Shown: positions 8,484 to 17,458, numbered from the stretch's first letter. The stretch is 64,000 nt of DNA from Blastopirellula marina (GCF_002967715.1 NZ_PUIA01000037.1:186001-250000), one strand, 5' to 3'. Notes: generated by a model not told the origin, from the letters alone. Numbers and translations are program-made.

Positions 8484-9274
8484 ACGGCAACCGGTGCAGA
8501 GATGTGCGGGTGTGGATCGTAGTCATTCAGCTCGAAGTCTTCAAACTGGAAAGCGAACAGGTCCTTCACGTCCGGGTTGATCTTCATCGTCGGCAGCGAC
8601 CTGGGCTCGCGCGAGAGCTGAAGTTTGGTTTGTTCCAAGTGATTCAAGTACAGATGGGCATCGCCAAACGTATGGACAAAGTCGCCTGGCTGCAAGTCGC
8701 AAACCTGGGCCAGCATTATCGTTAACAGCGAGTAGGAAGCGATGTTGAATGGCACGCCCAGGAACACGTCGGCACTTCGCTGGTACAGCTGGCAGCTCAG
8801 CTTTCCTTCGGCCACGTAGAACTGGAACAGCAGATGGCAAGGCGGAAGTGCCATATGGGGAACGTCAGCCACGTTCCACGCCGAGACAATCAATCGCCGC
8901 GAGTCGGGGTTTGTCTTGATCTGCTCCACCAGCTGCGAAACTTGGTCGATCGTTTCACCACTGGGGGTCTGCCAGCTTCGCCACTGCTTACCATAAACCG
9001 GGCCCAGATTGCCGTCGGCGTCGGCCCATTCGTCCCAGATGCGAACCTTGTTCTCGCGGAGGTAGCCGATGTTGGTGTCCCCTTTCAGGAACCACAGCAG
9101 TTCGTGAATGATCGACCTCAGGTGCAGCTTCTTCGTCGTAACGACGGGAAACCCCTTTGAAAGATCGAACCGCATCTGATGACCAAACACGCTGAGCGTG
9201 CCGGTGCCAGTCCGGTCGTGCTTCTCGACCCCTTCGTCGAGAATGCGCTGCATTAGATCAAGGTACTGTCGCAT
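8480..9274 (-). CDS. thyA: Thymidylate synthase
   Basis: It converts dUMP to dTMP using methylene-tetrahydrofolate. At 264 residues it is the same length as the E. coli enzyme, and the catalytic cysteine falls at the same position, Cys146, in L-P-P-C-H. Other hallmarks are R-T-G-T-G near the N-terminus, the R-R-L-I-V phosphate-binding stretch, Q-R-S-A-D and the G-D-A-H-L-Y-L-N-H segment. Genes of this family are an alternative to the flavin-dependent ThyX. It overlaps folA by 4 bases at its 3' end. Confidence 0.98.
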   Translation of the reverse strand: MRQYLDLMQRILDEGVEKHDRTGTGTLSVFGHQMRFDLSKGFPVVTTKKLHLRSIIHELLWFLKGDTNIGYLRENKVRIWDEWADADGNLGPVYGKQWRSWQTPSGETIDQVSQLVEQIKTNPDSRRLIVSAWNVADVPHMALPPCHLLFQFYVAEGKLSCQLYQRSADVFLGVPFNIASYSLLTIMLAQVCDLQPGDFVHTFGDAHLYLNHLEQTKLQLSREPRSLPTMKINPDVKDLFAFQFEDFELNDYDPHPHISAPVAV

Positions 9275-9301
9275 AGGTTTTTATGGTTCTCCCCATTTCG
9301 T

Positions 9302-9340
9302 TAGCCCTCTCCCCGGAGGAACGAGGGGACCAGAGAGGAT
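9302..9340. repeat. Family A palindromic repeat
   Basis: A C-rich arm with CCCTCTCCCC is followed after a short loop by a G-rich arm with GAGGGGAC. It is one member of a dispersed intergenic family (other members are listed separately). It lies between thyA and the isomerase gene. Confidence 0.7.
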
Positions 9341-10176
9341 TAGCCGATCGCGGCTTCGCACTGGTGCATGTAGGCGATGCTGTCCTTCACCAGCGATTCG
9401 ATTCCTGGCTCGTAGTCGAAGACTTCTACCGAGACCCAACCATTGTAACCGACTTCCTTGAGCGCTTGGAAAATGGGGACAAAATCGACATCTCCCATGC
9501 CAGGACCACGCTTGTTGGGATCGTTAGCGTGGAAGTGGGCAATGTGCGGATGCGTTTCCCGAATGATCTGCGGGATCGGCTTCTCTTCGGCCGACATCGC
9601 TTTCACATCCAAATGAATCTTGCAGTTGGGGGAGTCGATCAGATCCATCAATTCCAATCCCTTCTCTGCCGTGTTCAGGAAGTCTCCTTCCGCCGGTCCC
9701 AGCGGCTCAAGGGCCAGCGTCACGTCGCACTGCTCGAGCGTGGGCATCGCTTTTCGCAGACAATCGGCGGCCAGCTTCATGGCCTGCGATTCACTCACGC
9801 CAGGCAACAGGTTCCGCTGCTGTGGGCTACCGAGCACCATGATTGTTCCACCCAAATCGCGACAAAGCCGTGCCAATTCACAAAAATAGTCGCTCGTCTT
9901 CTGGCGCACGGCATCGTCCGGAGTCGTCAGGTAGAACCCTTCGGTTTTGGCCAACAGCCAATGCAGACCCACCACGTCGAGTTCGGCGTCTTCAATCTTG
10001 CCACGGATCTCGCCCCGCTCTTTGGCGGTTAAATCGTACGCCGACGGAGCGAGCGTGAACGGAGCGATCTCGATGGCATCGTAGCCCGAGTCCTTCGCAT
10101 GCGCAAGGGCCGTTTCCAGCTTCCAGTCTTGGTACGTTTCGTTGCAGATAGCGTATTTGAACATCAAGCTTCTCAT
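9340..10176 (-). CDS. Sugar phosphate isomerase/epimerase family protein
   Basis: A 278-residue TIM-barrel protein of the xylose-isomerase-like superfamily. Visible features are the opening Y-A-I-C-N-E-T, the E-I-A-P-F strand, V-V-G-L-H-W, the V-L-G-S-P strand, the L-E-P-L metal-ligand strand, I-H-L-D-V-K, and A-H-F-H-A-N-D with V-S-V-E-V-F near the end. These His, Glu and Asp positions form the metal site in the family. The substrate is unknown. The start could be 10176 (GGAG site upstream) or the ATG at 10164. The gene lies upstream of thyA on the same strand but is separated from it by a palindromic repeat. Confidence 0.88.
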   Translation of the reverse strand: MRSLMFKYAICNETYQDWKLETALAHAKDSGYDAIEIAPFTLAPSAYDLTAKERGEIRGKIEDAELDVVGLHWLLAKTEGFYLTTPDDAVRQKTSDYFCELARLCRDLGGTIMVLGSPQQRNLLPGVSESQAMKLAADCLRKAMPTLEQCDVTLALEPLGPAEGDFLNTAEKGLELMDLIDSPNCKIHLDVKAMSAEEKPIPQIIRETHPHIAHFHANDPNKRGPGMGDVDFVPIFQALKEVGYNGWVSVEVFDYEPGIESLVKDSIAYMHQCEAAIG

Positions 10177-10180
10177 GTCT

Positions 10181-10320
10181 CCTCTCCCTCGCTACGAGAG
10201 GGCCAGGAAGAGGGTTTCTTGTTCGTGATTGAAAGGAAGACGGATCGTGATTCGGCGTGGCACAATCAAATGGGGCGCGCCCCTCACCCTAGCCCTCTCC
10301 CCAAGGGGCGAGGGGACCGG
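10181..10320. repeat. Two family A palindromic repeats
   Basis: One degenerate copy lies at about 10181-10216 and a fuller one at about 10279-10320, which has CCCTCACCCTAGCCCTCTCC and a GGGGCGAGGGGACC arm. They fill the gap between the isomerase and alcohol dehydrogenase genes. Confidence 0.7.
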
Positions 10321-10371
10321 ATGTGAAACACTTCGTTCTATGTCAATCCGACTACCTGAACAACCGGTCTG

Positions 10372-11577
10372 CTACAGCGCGTCGGTCAGAATCTGCAGCA
10401 GGTCGTCCCGCGTCGGGGTGCGTGGATTGATATTCATCAGCCGCGTGATGGCAAACGACTTGTCGGCGAAGCCTGGGAGCATCTCTTCGGTTACCCCATA
10501 GGCACTCAGTTTCTCGGGAATGCCAATCAGCCCCTTGAGCTGTTCGACCTGGCGGATTGCCAGCAGGGCACCTTCCATGTCGCTCGCATAGTCACAGATC
10601 GGATCCAGCAGCTGGGCGATCCGGGCCAGCTTGGCCTCGCGCTGCGGCAAGTTGTACTTCATCACGTAAGGCAGCAATAAGCCGTTACCGCCCCCGTGGC
10701 TACAGTGCACGCGGCCGCCGATGGGGTACTCAAGTGCATGAACGACCGCCACGCCGCAGTTGGAAAAGGCCATACCGGCCAGCGATGCAGCCAGCGCCAT
10801 CTTCTCGCGCGCCTCGCGATTGTGCGGCTCGTGAACGGCCGCCGGAAGATATCGCCCGACCAGTGCGATCGCCTCTTCGGCAAACAGTTCGCCGATCGGC
10901 GTGCTGCCGCTGTACGGAATCGCCTCGCCTGGTTCAGCGGCAATCTCCGACGATTCTTTCGACAGATACGCTTCGACGGCATGCGTCAGCGCGTCGATGC
11001 CGCTGTCGGCCGTGACTTGTTTGGGGCAGCTGAAGGTCAGCTCAGGATCGACAATCGCCAGATCAGGCCGCATGAATTGGCTGAGGATGCTGACCTTCAT
11101 GCTTGTCCCACGATCGGTTAACACGGCCGACTGCGAGACCTCGCTGCCGGTGCCGGCGGTCGTCGGCATCGCGATGACGGGGATGATCTGCGAAGGAACG
11201 TTGTTCCAGCCGAAGTAATCTTGTGGCTGGCCACCGTGCGTCGCGAGTACGGCGGTAACCTTGGCCAGGTCGATATTGCTTCCGCCACCCAGCCCAAGGA
11301 TGGCATCGGGCTCGAAGGTACCGGCCATCAGCGCTGCGTTCTTGGCGATCTCTAAATCTGGCTCGGCGACACTGCCGTCGAACACTTCCACCTGAACGCC
11401 ATGTTCGGTCAGGTCTTCGACCAGCGGCTGCACCATGCCCAGACCGGAAAGGGTGGCATCAGTGATGATCTGAACTTTACGATACCGACGGCGAGCGGCA
11501 TGCTTGCCCAGTTCGTGTCGAGATCCACATCCAAAGGTAAATTGTCCGGCGGAGAAGAAGCTCCAGGATTGTGCCAT
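10372..11577 (-). CDS. Iron-containing alcohol dehydrogenase
   Basis: A group III (Fe-ADH) NAD(P)-dependent dehydrogenase of 401 residues. The Rossmann-like N-terminal half carries G-G-G-S-N-I-D-L-A-K, followed by P-T-T-A-G-T-G-S-E-V. The metal-binding half has D-S-G-I-D-A-L-T-H-A-V-E and V-H-A-L-E-Y-P-I-G-G-R-V-H-C-S-H-G, whose His and Asp residues bind the metal. The substrate could be an alcohol, lactaldehyde or similar; the sequence does not decide. It stands alone between repeat-filled gaps. Confidence 0.93.
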   Translation of the reverse strand: MAQSWSFFSAGQFTFGCGSRHELGKHAARRRYRKVQIITDATLSGLGMVQPLVEDLTEHGVQVEVFDGSVAEPDLEIAKNAALMAGTFEPDAILGLGGGSNIDLAKVTAVLATHGGQPQDYFGWNNVPSQIIPVIAMPTTAGTGSEVSQSAVLTDRGTSMKVSILSQFMRPDLAIVDPELTFSCPKQVTADSGIDALTHAVEAYLSKESSEIAAEPGEAIPYSGSTPIGELFAEEAIALVGRYLPAAVHEPHNREAREKMALAASLAGMAFSNCGVAVVHALEYPIGGRVHCSHGGGNGLLLPYVMKYNLPQREAKLARIAQLLDPICDYASDMEGALLAIRQVEQLKGLIGIPEKLSAYGVTEEMLPGFADKSFAITRLMNINPRTPTRDDLLQILTDAL

Positions 11578-11588
11578 TTGTAGAATCC

Positions 11589-11760
11589 GGTCCCCTCGCC
11601 CCTTCGGGGAGAGAGCTAGGGTGAGGGGTGATCAGGTAGGTCGGTTGAAAAGTTCGAGAGGCTTGTGCAACGAGCGAAGATCGCGTCATAGCTTTCTGAT
11701 GGGTAAGGCCCGTTTATTTCGTCCCTCACCCTAACCCTCTCCCCTCAGGGGAGAGGGAAC
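11589..11760. repeat. Two family A palindromic repeats
   Basis: Copies lie at about 11589-11630 (G-rich arm on the right, GGGTGAGGGG) and 11721-11760 (C-rich arm on the left, CCCTCACCCTAACCCTCTCC). They are in opposite orientation and flank an otherwise featureless stretch between the alcohol dehydrogenase and the small gene at 11774. Confidence 0.75.
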
Positions 11761-11773
11761 AAGATGCAAGGGC

Positions 11774-12040
11774 TTAACCTTGTTTGGCCATCAGGCGTTC
11801 CAGGTACTTGGCTACCAGCGTGGCGTCGTCCGATGCGACCAAATGATCGATCTGGGCTTTGGGGACTTCCAGCTTTTCGAGGTGGCCGATGATCCGCTTC
11901 CAGACGGTAGCTCGTTTCTTACCTTCGGCGAGATACAACTCCGTGATATTTTCCTGGAGCTTTTGCGTCGCGATGGCGTCTTTGTTGTCGTAGTAACGCT
12001 TGATGATATTTTGCTGATGTTTGGTGTAGGACTTAGCCAT
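11774..12040 (-). CDS. Small conserved-looking helical protein of unknown function
   Basis: An 88-residue, lysine-rich, mostly helical protein with no membrane segment. It opens with K-H-Q-Q-N-I-I-K-R-Y-Y-D-N and ends with a D-A-T-L-V-A-K-Y-L-E-R-L helix. Strong coding composition and a good AAAAGGATG site before the ATG support it as a real gene. I do not recognise the family. The basic character could fit nucleic-acid or ribosome binding, but that is speculation. Confidence 0.75.
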   Translation of the reverse strand: MAKSYTKHQQNIIKRYYDNKDAIATQKLQENITELYLAEGKKRATVWKRIIGHLEKLEVPKAQIDHLVASDDATLVAKYLERLMAKQG

Positions 12041-12202
12041 CCGGGCATCCTTTTCGCATTCAAGAAAGCAAATAAGACCGCAAACAGGTGCGGCCGAAAA
12101 TTCATCGTGACAGAGTCAACGAAACCTGTAAAGCGATCGGCTTTCCAGCCGGTCGAATTCCAGCAAATTTGCCCATAGTATCAGTGCTGGCATCAGCACC
12201 TC

Positions 12203-12300
12203 GGGGCCCCTCGCCCCCTTGGGGAGAGGGTTAGGGGCGAACTGAGTGCCCGCATTGCAATCCTGACCGAAGCCCTCTCCCTTCATAAAGGGAGAGGGCG
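12203..12300. repeat. Two family A palindromic repeats
   Basis: Copies lie at about 12203-12240 and 12271-12300. The second is a compact hairpin with CCCTCTCCCTT and AAGGGAGAGGG arms. They lie just beyond the stop of the DUF4198-like gene and could act as its transcription end. Confidence 0.75.
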
Positions 12301-12311
12301 ACTGGAAAGAA

Positions 12312-13112
12312 CTATTCGCCGCAGCAGGGGCAGCGCTCCGGCACAATCACCAGCAGCGTAGCGCTGTACTTGGTGGCGTCGTAGCCATCGCCGTTGGCCT
12401 CGGGCTGTTCGACATGAGCGACCACTAGAAACTGGTCGCCGCTCTTCGGTGTGAAGCTGGCTTCGCCTTGGTCGTTCGTCTTGCGCTCGTACGTTTCATC
12501 GAAACCTTCCTTCAAGGTTTCGCGGCGTGGAATGAACGAGACGACCGTGTCCTTCAGCGGCTTGCCATGGAACATCAGCTTCACAGCAATCGGCTTGCCA
12601 GGGCCCAGTGGCGCGACAGGATTTTCCGTCGGCACCAATTCCAGGTCATGCCCCAGCGGCTTGTCGAAGCCCGTCAGGTCGCTGGGTACCTGGGCCAGGC
12701 TATCGCTGACGATGAAGAACGTCTTGCCGCTCTTCACGCTGCGTACCGGGTGGCCGTGGTTCACGATCGAGTCGCGCGTGTGCGAGACGGTATATAGTCC
12801 GGCACCGTCGGCGACATACTTCGCGTTCCAGAAACCTTCTTTGGGTGCGTACCCCAAGTCGACTGCCACGCTAGTCAGGTCGAACTTCGTTCCGTCCGGA
12901 GCAATCACGTCCCAAGTCCCATCGGCCGGGTTGGCCTTGCTGGCCATCTTGAAGTCGCGATGCTCGTTGCCGTGGTTACCAAGTTTCAGGTCGACGTAGA
13001 TGGCATCGCCGGTGCGGACGATGCCGGTGTTGGTTTCGACCCACGTGTCGTGTGCCATGGCCGAGGTTGCCATGACGGCAAGCAATAGCGCTGCGGTAAG
13101 AATGCGTTTCAT
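12312..13112 (-). CDS. DUF4198/NikM-like secreted protein
   Basis: A 266-residue exported protein with a signal peptide (about 1-20, ending A-M-A). The mature part begins H-D-T-W-V-E, where an N-terminal His after cleavage is typical of DUF4198 proteins and of the metal-uptake partner NikM. The rest is a beta-rich domain, with L-M-F-H-G-K-P-L-K-D-T-V-V and G-E-A-S-F-T-P as carbohydrate-type Ig-like strands, ending in C-P-C-C-G-E. The Cys pair and the N-terminal His suggest metal binding, which is inference. The ATG at 13112 lies 35 bases after the DUF1559 stop, so it is probably the last gene of that operon. Confidence 0.82.
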   Translation of the reverse strand: MKRILTAALLLAVMATSAMAHDTWVETNTGIVRTGDAIYVDLKLGNHGNEHRDFKMASKANPADGTWDVIAPDGTKFDLTSVAVDLGYAPKEGFWNAKYVADGAGLYTVSHTRDSIVNHGHPVRSVKSGKTFFIVSDSLAQVPSDLTGFDKPLGHDLELVPTENPVAPLGPGKPIAVKLMFHGKPLKDTVVSFIPRRETLKEGFDETYERKTNDQGEASFTPKSGDQFLVVAHVEQPEANGDGYDATKYSATLLVIVPERCPCCGE

Positions 13113-13147
13113 AGGATTTACCTTATATCGTTTGATAGTCATAAGAA

Positions 13148-14227
13148 TTAATAATCGCCGATCACTTCGCCGCCGCTACCGCTGTAGATTGCGCGGTTGG
13201 TGGCCAGGTCGATCGTCTCAGGCAGGAACTGCACCGAGCCATCGCCAAACAGCACTTCTGCGCCGCCTGGGTGAAAGCTGCGGGCCGCGAAGTAACCGGT
13301 GAAGTGGGTCACCACGTCTGGCGTGCGGCTGTTGGGGCCCAGGTAACCGTTGGTTGCCGAGTTGATCGCTCCGCTAAAAGCCCATGTCGTGCCGCGGCCG
13401 CGCAGAGCAGGGCTCTCGCCCCCTCGCCAACTGGTGAACTGATTCCAGAACGATGGAACATCCGCATTGGCAATCATGCCGCTGCCGTCGGTGTAGCTGC
13501 TCCAAGGGTTGCCGCTGCCGCTCATGCCGCGGGTGGTGCCCATGCTCGTTCCTACCCCGCTCGACCCGTTGAGGGTCATTTGATACGGAGCCTTCGGCAA
13601 CTCGCCAGCCGCCAGGGTCGTATCAGGACCAACGCTGCGAACCGTTTCGTTCATCAGCGCCGTGTTACTTAGCCCGTCGGTCAGTGCCGAGAACTTGCAA
13701 CCGCTCGGCTCGAAGAACGGACCATCGGTTCGCCAGCGGAAGTCGTAATTCGTTCCGGTGCCGCTGCCGATGCTTACCATGTAGTTCAGCCCACCGTACG
13801 TGACCGGGCCGCCACTGGTAGTCAGCGTGGTGATCTCCGGTGCTGGGTCGCTAGGACAAAGATAAACCGGAATAGGCGTAGCAAACGCGGAGGCGAAATT
13901 CGGGTTGGGGATCTTCTCGCTCCAACTGCCGGTGAAAGCAACTTGAGAGAAGTCGAGCAGATCGTACAGGTTTCCTTGCTCGATGTACGGTAGAACGCGT
14001 GCCTGAACCGAGAAGTCGGCGTCGCGCTGACCAAACCGAGGCAGCACCTGGTGCGTTGATTCGTAGTTGTGCAGGGCCAACCCCAACTGCTTGAGGTGGT
14101 TGGTACAGGTCATCCGGCGAGCGGCCTCGCGGGCTTGCTGCACGGCTGGAAGTAATAGCGCGATCAAGATTCCGATGATGGCAATCACCACCAGAAGCTC
14201 GACCAGCGTAAAAGCATGTCGTTTCAT
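13148..14227 (-). CDS. DUF1559 prepilin-like protein (copy 1)
   Basis: This is a planctomycete-type surface protein with a type IV pilin/pseudopilin N-terminus: a basic residue pair, then F-T-L-V-E-L-L-V-V-I-A-I-I-G and a hydrophobic helix to about residue 25, which would be processed by prepilin peptidase. The 359-residue product ends with the family's H-P-G-G-A-E-V-L-F-G-D-G-S motif. The function is unknown; it is presumed to be extracellular or cell-wall associated. The start at ATG 14227 matches the prepilin leader; the upstream open frame is not coding. The first 105 coding bases from the helix to the conserved Arg/Cys region are identical to those of the neighbouring copy. Confidence 0.93.
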   Translation of the reverse strand: MKRHAFTLVELLVVIAIIGILIALLLPAVQQAREAARRMTCTNHLKQLGLALHNYESTHQVLPRFGQRDADFSVQARVLPYIEQGNLYDLLDFSQVAFTGSWSEKIPNPNFASAFATPIPVYLCPSDPAPEITTLTTSGGPVTYGGLNYMVSIGSGTGTNYDFRWRTDGPFFEPSGCKFSALTDGLSNTALMNETVRSVGPDTTLAAGELPKAPYQMTLNGSSGVGTSMGTTRGMSGSGNPWSSYTDGSGMIANADVPSFWNQFTSWRGGESPALRGRGTTWAFSGAINSATNGYLGPNSRTPDVVTHFTGYFAARSFHPGGAEVLFGDGSVQFLPETIDLATNRAIYSGSGGEVIGDY

Positions 14228-14312
14228 GGATAGGTTCCTAATTGGAAACGGCACCTTGGCACACGGGCCGTATTTCAGCCGTGTGCCAAGGATGCTGCAA
14301 TCATCGAAATTG

Positions 14313-15269
14313 TTAGAACTCAGAAACCACTTCGCCGCCGCCACGGGTAGCAATCGCGCGCCAGATATTGAGCGCGACGGTTTCCGCAACGAAACGGGCA
14401 CTACCATCGGCCATCGCCACTTGCACGCCGCCAGGGTGTTGGCTGCGGGCACTGGTAATCGCGAAGTTGTGATAGCCGTTGTGGCAGTCCGGATTGTTGG
14501 AATTCGGGCCGTACCAGTGGTTGTACATCGTGTCGGCGAGGTGGCCGTTGATCCACTTCGCACCGCGTTGACCCGACCAGGCCGGAGCACCACTTGCCGT
14601 ACAAGCCGACTCGGTCGTTTGCGTGGAAGTGGTCAGTTCCACCACGCGAAAGCGATAGTCGTTATTGGTGGGTGCCGTTGTGCCACCGTCGCCGAGCAGA
14701 TGCTCGCTGAAGACGACCGTATTGCTCGTTCCGTCGGTGAGATCGCGGAAACTGATCTTCGACAGCGAGAAGATGACCCCATCCGCGTTGGAAATGGAAC
14801 CATCGTCACTGGCGCTGCCGGTGTTGTTGATGCCGCTGCCAGCGTTGGCTGGGTAGCTGATGCCACCATAGATCGAACCTGGTACCTGATCTTTGTCGCT
14901 CGGACAAAGCAGCATCTCGATCGTGGTTTGAGCCGCGTTTTCGTTTTGGGTTGGTCCCCCAAACGAAGCCAGCGGCGGCTGTTTGAAGTCGAGCAACTCT
15001 TGCAGGTTGCCTTGCTCGACATAGGGAAGCAACTGAGCCTGGGCAGACCAGACCATCGGATAGCCTAAGCCGCCAGGCGGAAAGCTTCGTAGGGCCGAGT
15101 CGTAATTGTGCAGGGCGAGTGTTAGCTGCTTCAGGTTGTTGGTGCATTGCATCCGGCGAGCGGCCTCGCGGGCTTGCTGCACGGCTGGAAGTAATAGCGC
15201 GATCAAGATTCCGATGATGGCAATCACCACCAGAAGCTCGACCAGCGTAAAAGCTTGTCGTCTTTTCAT
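14313..15269 (-). CDS. DUF1559 prepilin-like protein (copy 2)
   Basis: A 318-residue paralogue of the gene downstream, with leader M-K-R-R-Q-A-F-T-L-V-E-L-L and the same prepilin helix, A-R-R-M-Q-C-T-N-N-L-K-Q-L and the closing H-P-G-G-V-Q-V-A-M-A-D-G-S. It is separated from copy 1 by 85 bases and from the Cys-rich membrane gene by about 270 bases of repeats. The central region (residues 60-260) is only weakly like copy 1, so the two have diverged apart from the N-terminal block. It is probably the first gene of a three-gene operon with copy 1 and the DUF4198-like gene. Confidence 0.93.
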   Translation of the reverse strand: MKRRQAFTLVELLVVIAIIGILIALLLPAVQQAREAARRMQCTNNLKQLTLALHNYDSALRSFPPGGLGYPMVWSAQAQLLPYVEQGNLQELLDFKQPPLASFGGPTQNENAAQTTIEMLLCPSDKDQVPGSIYGGISYPANAGSGINNTGSASDDGSISNADGVIFSLSKISFRDLTDGTSNTVVFSEHLLGDGGTTAPTNNDYRFRVVELTTSTQTTESACTASGAPAWSGQRGAKWINGHLADTMYNHWYGPNSNNPDCHNGYHNFAITSARSQHPGGVQVAMADGSARFVAETVALNIWRAIATRGGGEVVSEF

Positions 15270-15330
15270 GATTATGTGTGTAATTAAGTAACGTGTTGTT
15301 AGAAGTTAAAGAGGAGTGATTAGCAATTCC

Positions 15331-15490
15331 TGTCCCCTCTCTCTCGCAGGGTGAGGGATTTATTGCTGAGCGTTGCCAAGCATCGTGCGCTGGTATTCAC
15401 GGCAACGACTCAGAACCCAAACCGGCTGCTGACTTTGCTCTTGAGTGAGAGCACCTCACCTTAACCCTCTCCCCTCAGGGGCGAGCGGAC
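15331..15490. repeat. Two family A palindromic repeats
   Basis: Copies lie at about 15331-15360 (shortened) and 15453-15490 (CCTTAACCCTCTCCCCTCAGGGG core), between the DUF1559 operon and the Cys-rich membrane protein gene. Confidence 0.7.
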
Positions 15491-15542
15491 TATTTTGAGC
15501 GCGCAGCAGCGTACGTTTGCCAATCACATGTTGAAAAACACG

Positions 15543-16190
15543 TTAGGCCCGCGGCGGTGGCGGGTCGGGGGCGGCGCTGAAAGAGGTGGGCCGCAGGTTA
15601 GAATCGCCTGGCATAGCTTCGACGTTCAAAGCCGCCAGTTGTCCGGTTCCCATGTCAAGTTCCAGGACCGGCGAGTAGATCAACGTCACGCTAGCCAGTG
15701 CGTGGCACTGCATCGCGTTGGTCAGCGAGAACGGACGGGACGCAGGAGCCTCGTTCGGTTGGCTGCCCGATGACGAGCACGAACCGCCTGAGCATGTGGC
15801 GGGGAGAAGTTTCTTCGACTTATTGGTCCCTCGCAGGGTACAAAGCGCGGCGTAAACGTCCGGCTTGAGCGTTGGTTCTCCGCAGAATTCTGACGAAGTG
15901 TCGCTTGTTTTCTTTAGCTCAGCCAGGAACTGTTCAGGGGGCTGAACCTTGTTTTTCTGAGCCCAGGCCAGCTTCTCGCTGCGGCTGAAGCAGCAGCAAT
16001 GATTCCAGCAGTTGCCAGCATTACGGCATGAGCACGCGTGATCCTGGCACATGAACGGGACGCTGGTGTCCTTGAAATTCGGCACCGAAATGGTGATGCC
16101 GGCACCCCATAAGACCATAGTGCCCAACAGGATAAACGTGAGGAGACGTTTTCCGAGGTTCTGGTCGGTTAGCTGATGCCAGGCATGCAT
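15543..16190 (-). CDS. Cys-rich single-pass membrane protein of unknown function
   Basis: A 215-residue protein with a hydrophobic segment at about residues 17-36. It is followed by a dense cysteine/histidine cluster (C-Q-D-H-A-C-S-C-R-N-A-G-N-C-W-N-H-C-C-C, residues about 48-67) and a lysine-rich stretch. Later cysteines occur in E-F-C-G-E and C-S-G-G-S-C, and the tail is proline-rich. The cluster looks like a metal or metal-cluster binding site outside the membrane, which is inference. I took ATG 16190 because it precedes the charged N-terminus and helix; an upstream in-frame start at 16283 adds unlikely sequence. It neighbours the DUF4198-like gene, another candidate metal-related protein. 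Confidence 0.75.
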   Translation of the reverse strand: MHAWHQLTDQNLGKRLLTFILLGTMVLWGAGITISVPNFKDTSVPFMCQDHACSCRNAGNCWNHCCCFSRSEKLAWAQKNKVQPPEQFLAELKKTSDTSSEFCGEPTLKPDVYAALCTLRGTNKSKKLLPATCSGGSCSSSGSQPNEAPASRPFSLTNAMQCHALASVTLIYSPVLELDMGTGQLAALNVEAMPGDSNLRPTSFSAAPDPPPPRA

Positions 16191-16406
16191 CGCGGGCGAA
16201 AGACTTTCCGGGGGTGAAAATCGTGGGTGGGTCCCGGTATTCGGGAAAGGAACGATTGTAATACCCCGCCAGCGAGGTGACAAGTTTCACAAACTCTCTA
16301 GCGAGCAAGCCGACTAAGGGTTTACTATAGATAGAGAGACGTTGGCAAAAACTTGCCGAAAGTCGCCGATTTGGATTTCGTTCAAGAAGCGAAAGAATTC
16401 GATAAC

Positions 16407-16754
16407 GTGAAGCAGATTATCGCCATCGTAAAGCCTTATTTGGCCGAGAAAGTGCTCGACACCCTCAGCCGTGCCCCGTTGGAAGCATTGAACGTCCGCG
16501 AGGTGAAGGGCTTCGGCAGGCAGAAGAACTATCTCGACGAGTACAGCGAGAGTGAATATTCCAAGACGTTTCTGCCCAAGATCGAAATCAGTATGTGGCT
16601 GGATGATTCGCGGGTCGAAGAAACAGTTCGCAAGATCGTCGCGGTCGCACGTAGCGGCCGTATGGGGGACGGAAAGATCTTCGTCCTGCCGATGACCTTC
16701 GCCGCGGATATGATCGACTTCGCCGAATATGAAGCCCGGCAGAAAGAAACCTAG
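16407..16754 (+). CDS. glnB: P-II family nitrogen regulatory protein
   Basis: A trimeric signal protein that senses ATP/ADP and 2-oxoglutarate and controls glutamine synthetase modification and ammonium uptake. The frame is open from a TTG at 16353, but the GTG at 16407 gives the canonical start (I-I-A-I-V-K-P) and puts tyrosines exactly at residues 46 and 51 of the T-loop. Tyr51 is the uridylylation site in E. coli GlnB. The signature G-R-Q-K and the C-terminal G-R-M-G-D-G-K-I-F-V are intact. The protein has 115 residues. It lies close to glnE, whose product is a known P-II target. No amtB transporter gene is nearby, so GlnB versus GlnK cannot be decided. Confidence 0.93.
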   Translation: MKQIIAIVKPYLAEKVLDTLSRAPLEALNVREVKGFGRQKNYLDEYSESEYSKTFLPKIEISMWLDDSRVEETVRKIVAVARSGRMGDGKIFVLPMTFAADMIDFAEYEARQKET

Positions 16755-16796
16755 TCCCGGTCATCGATCAGGCCGGGGGTATAAGGAGTCCAAGTC

Positions 16797-17306
16797 ATGA
16801 GACACCTACTTATCGGTTTGATTGCCCTGGTCATCTTTCTCTTGTTGGTCCTCTACGCGTCGGCCAAGATGTGGGGCGCAGAACCCCAGGCCCGCGCGGC
16901 ACCCGACCAGCCGTACACCACGCAGTCAACGCTTGCACCGCGCGGCCGTTTGGTCTTTGACACCCTCTACAACGGCCGCACGCGCGTGAATCCCGTGCAG
17001 AAGCAGCTGATCCGCGAAGGGTACGATGTTGCCGGCAAGTTGCCAATTCTGCCAGAGAAACGTGACGCGAAAATTCAAGACGCCGCCGGAAACGTGTTGC
17101 CGTCGGTCGATCCTCAGCGAAACCTGAGTGGCCCCGTGCTTGGCACTGAACGCACCACGCGCGATCCGCTGGTGAGGAATCGACTCTCGGCCACCGAGAG
17201 AACCGAGCAGCAGCTTTACCGGGGACCATCCGCCCCCGGCATGATTGCCCCGCGGGCCCAGCAAGCACGAACGGCACCTTCGGCGCGGGAACTTGGACGA
17301 CCGTGA
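16797..17306 (+). CDS. Membrane-anchored protein of unknown function
   Basis: A 169-residue protein with an N-terminal hydrophobic helix (residues 4-22), probably an uncleaved anchor or a signal peptide. The rest is a soluble, Arg/Pro/Gln-rich and probably partly disordered domain. An AAGGAG site precedes the ATG. It follows the P-II gene by 42 bases in the same direction and may be co-transcribed. No motif is recognised. Confidence 0.7.
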   Translation: MRHLLIGLIALVIFLLLVLYASAKMWGAEPQARAAPDQPYTTQSTLAPRGRLVFDTLYNGRTRVNPVQKQLIREGYDVAGKLPILPEKRDAKIQDAAGNVLPSVDPQRNLSGPVLGTERTTRDPLVRNRLSATERTEQQLYRGPSAPGMIAPRAQQARTAPSARELGRP

Positions 17307-17317
17307 TTTAACGCCTA

Positions 17318-17362
17318 CCAGGGGCTTCCACCCCTGGCTATTAACGGCCGCCCCTTTGGGGC
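17318..17362. repeat. Two small hairpins between convergent genes
   Basis: CCAGGGG/CCCCTGG (17318-17337) and GCCCC/GGGGC (17350-17362) lie in the gap between the small membrane protein and glnE. They resemble the short palindromes common in planctomycete intergenic DNA and may terminate one or both genes. Confidence 0.55.
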
Positions 17363-17458
17363 TTAGGAGGTTGCCGTTGGATCGCGTTGAATGAAGTCGC
17401 CTCGGGCGTATCCGCGATCATCGGTGTAATCCGCGGTTCCTCCCCTCTTCTTCCCCGC

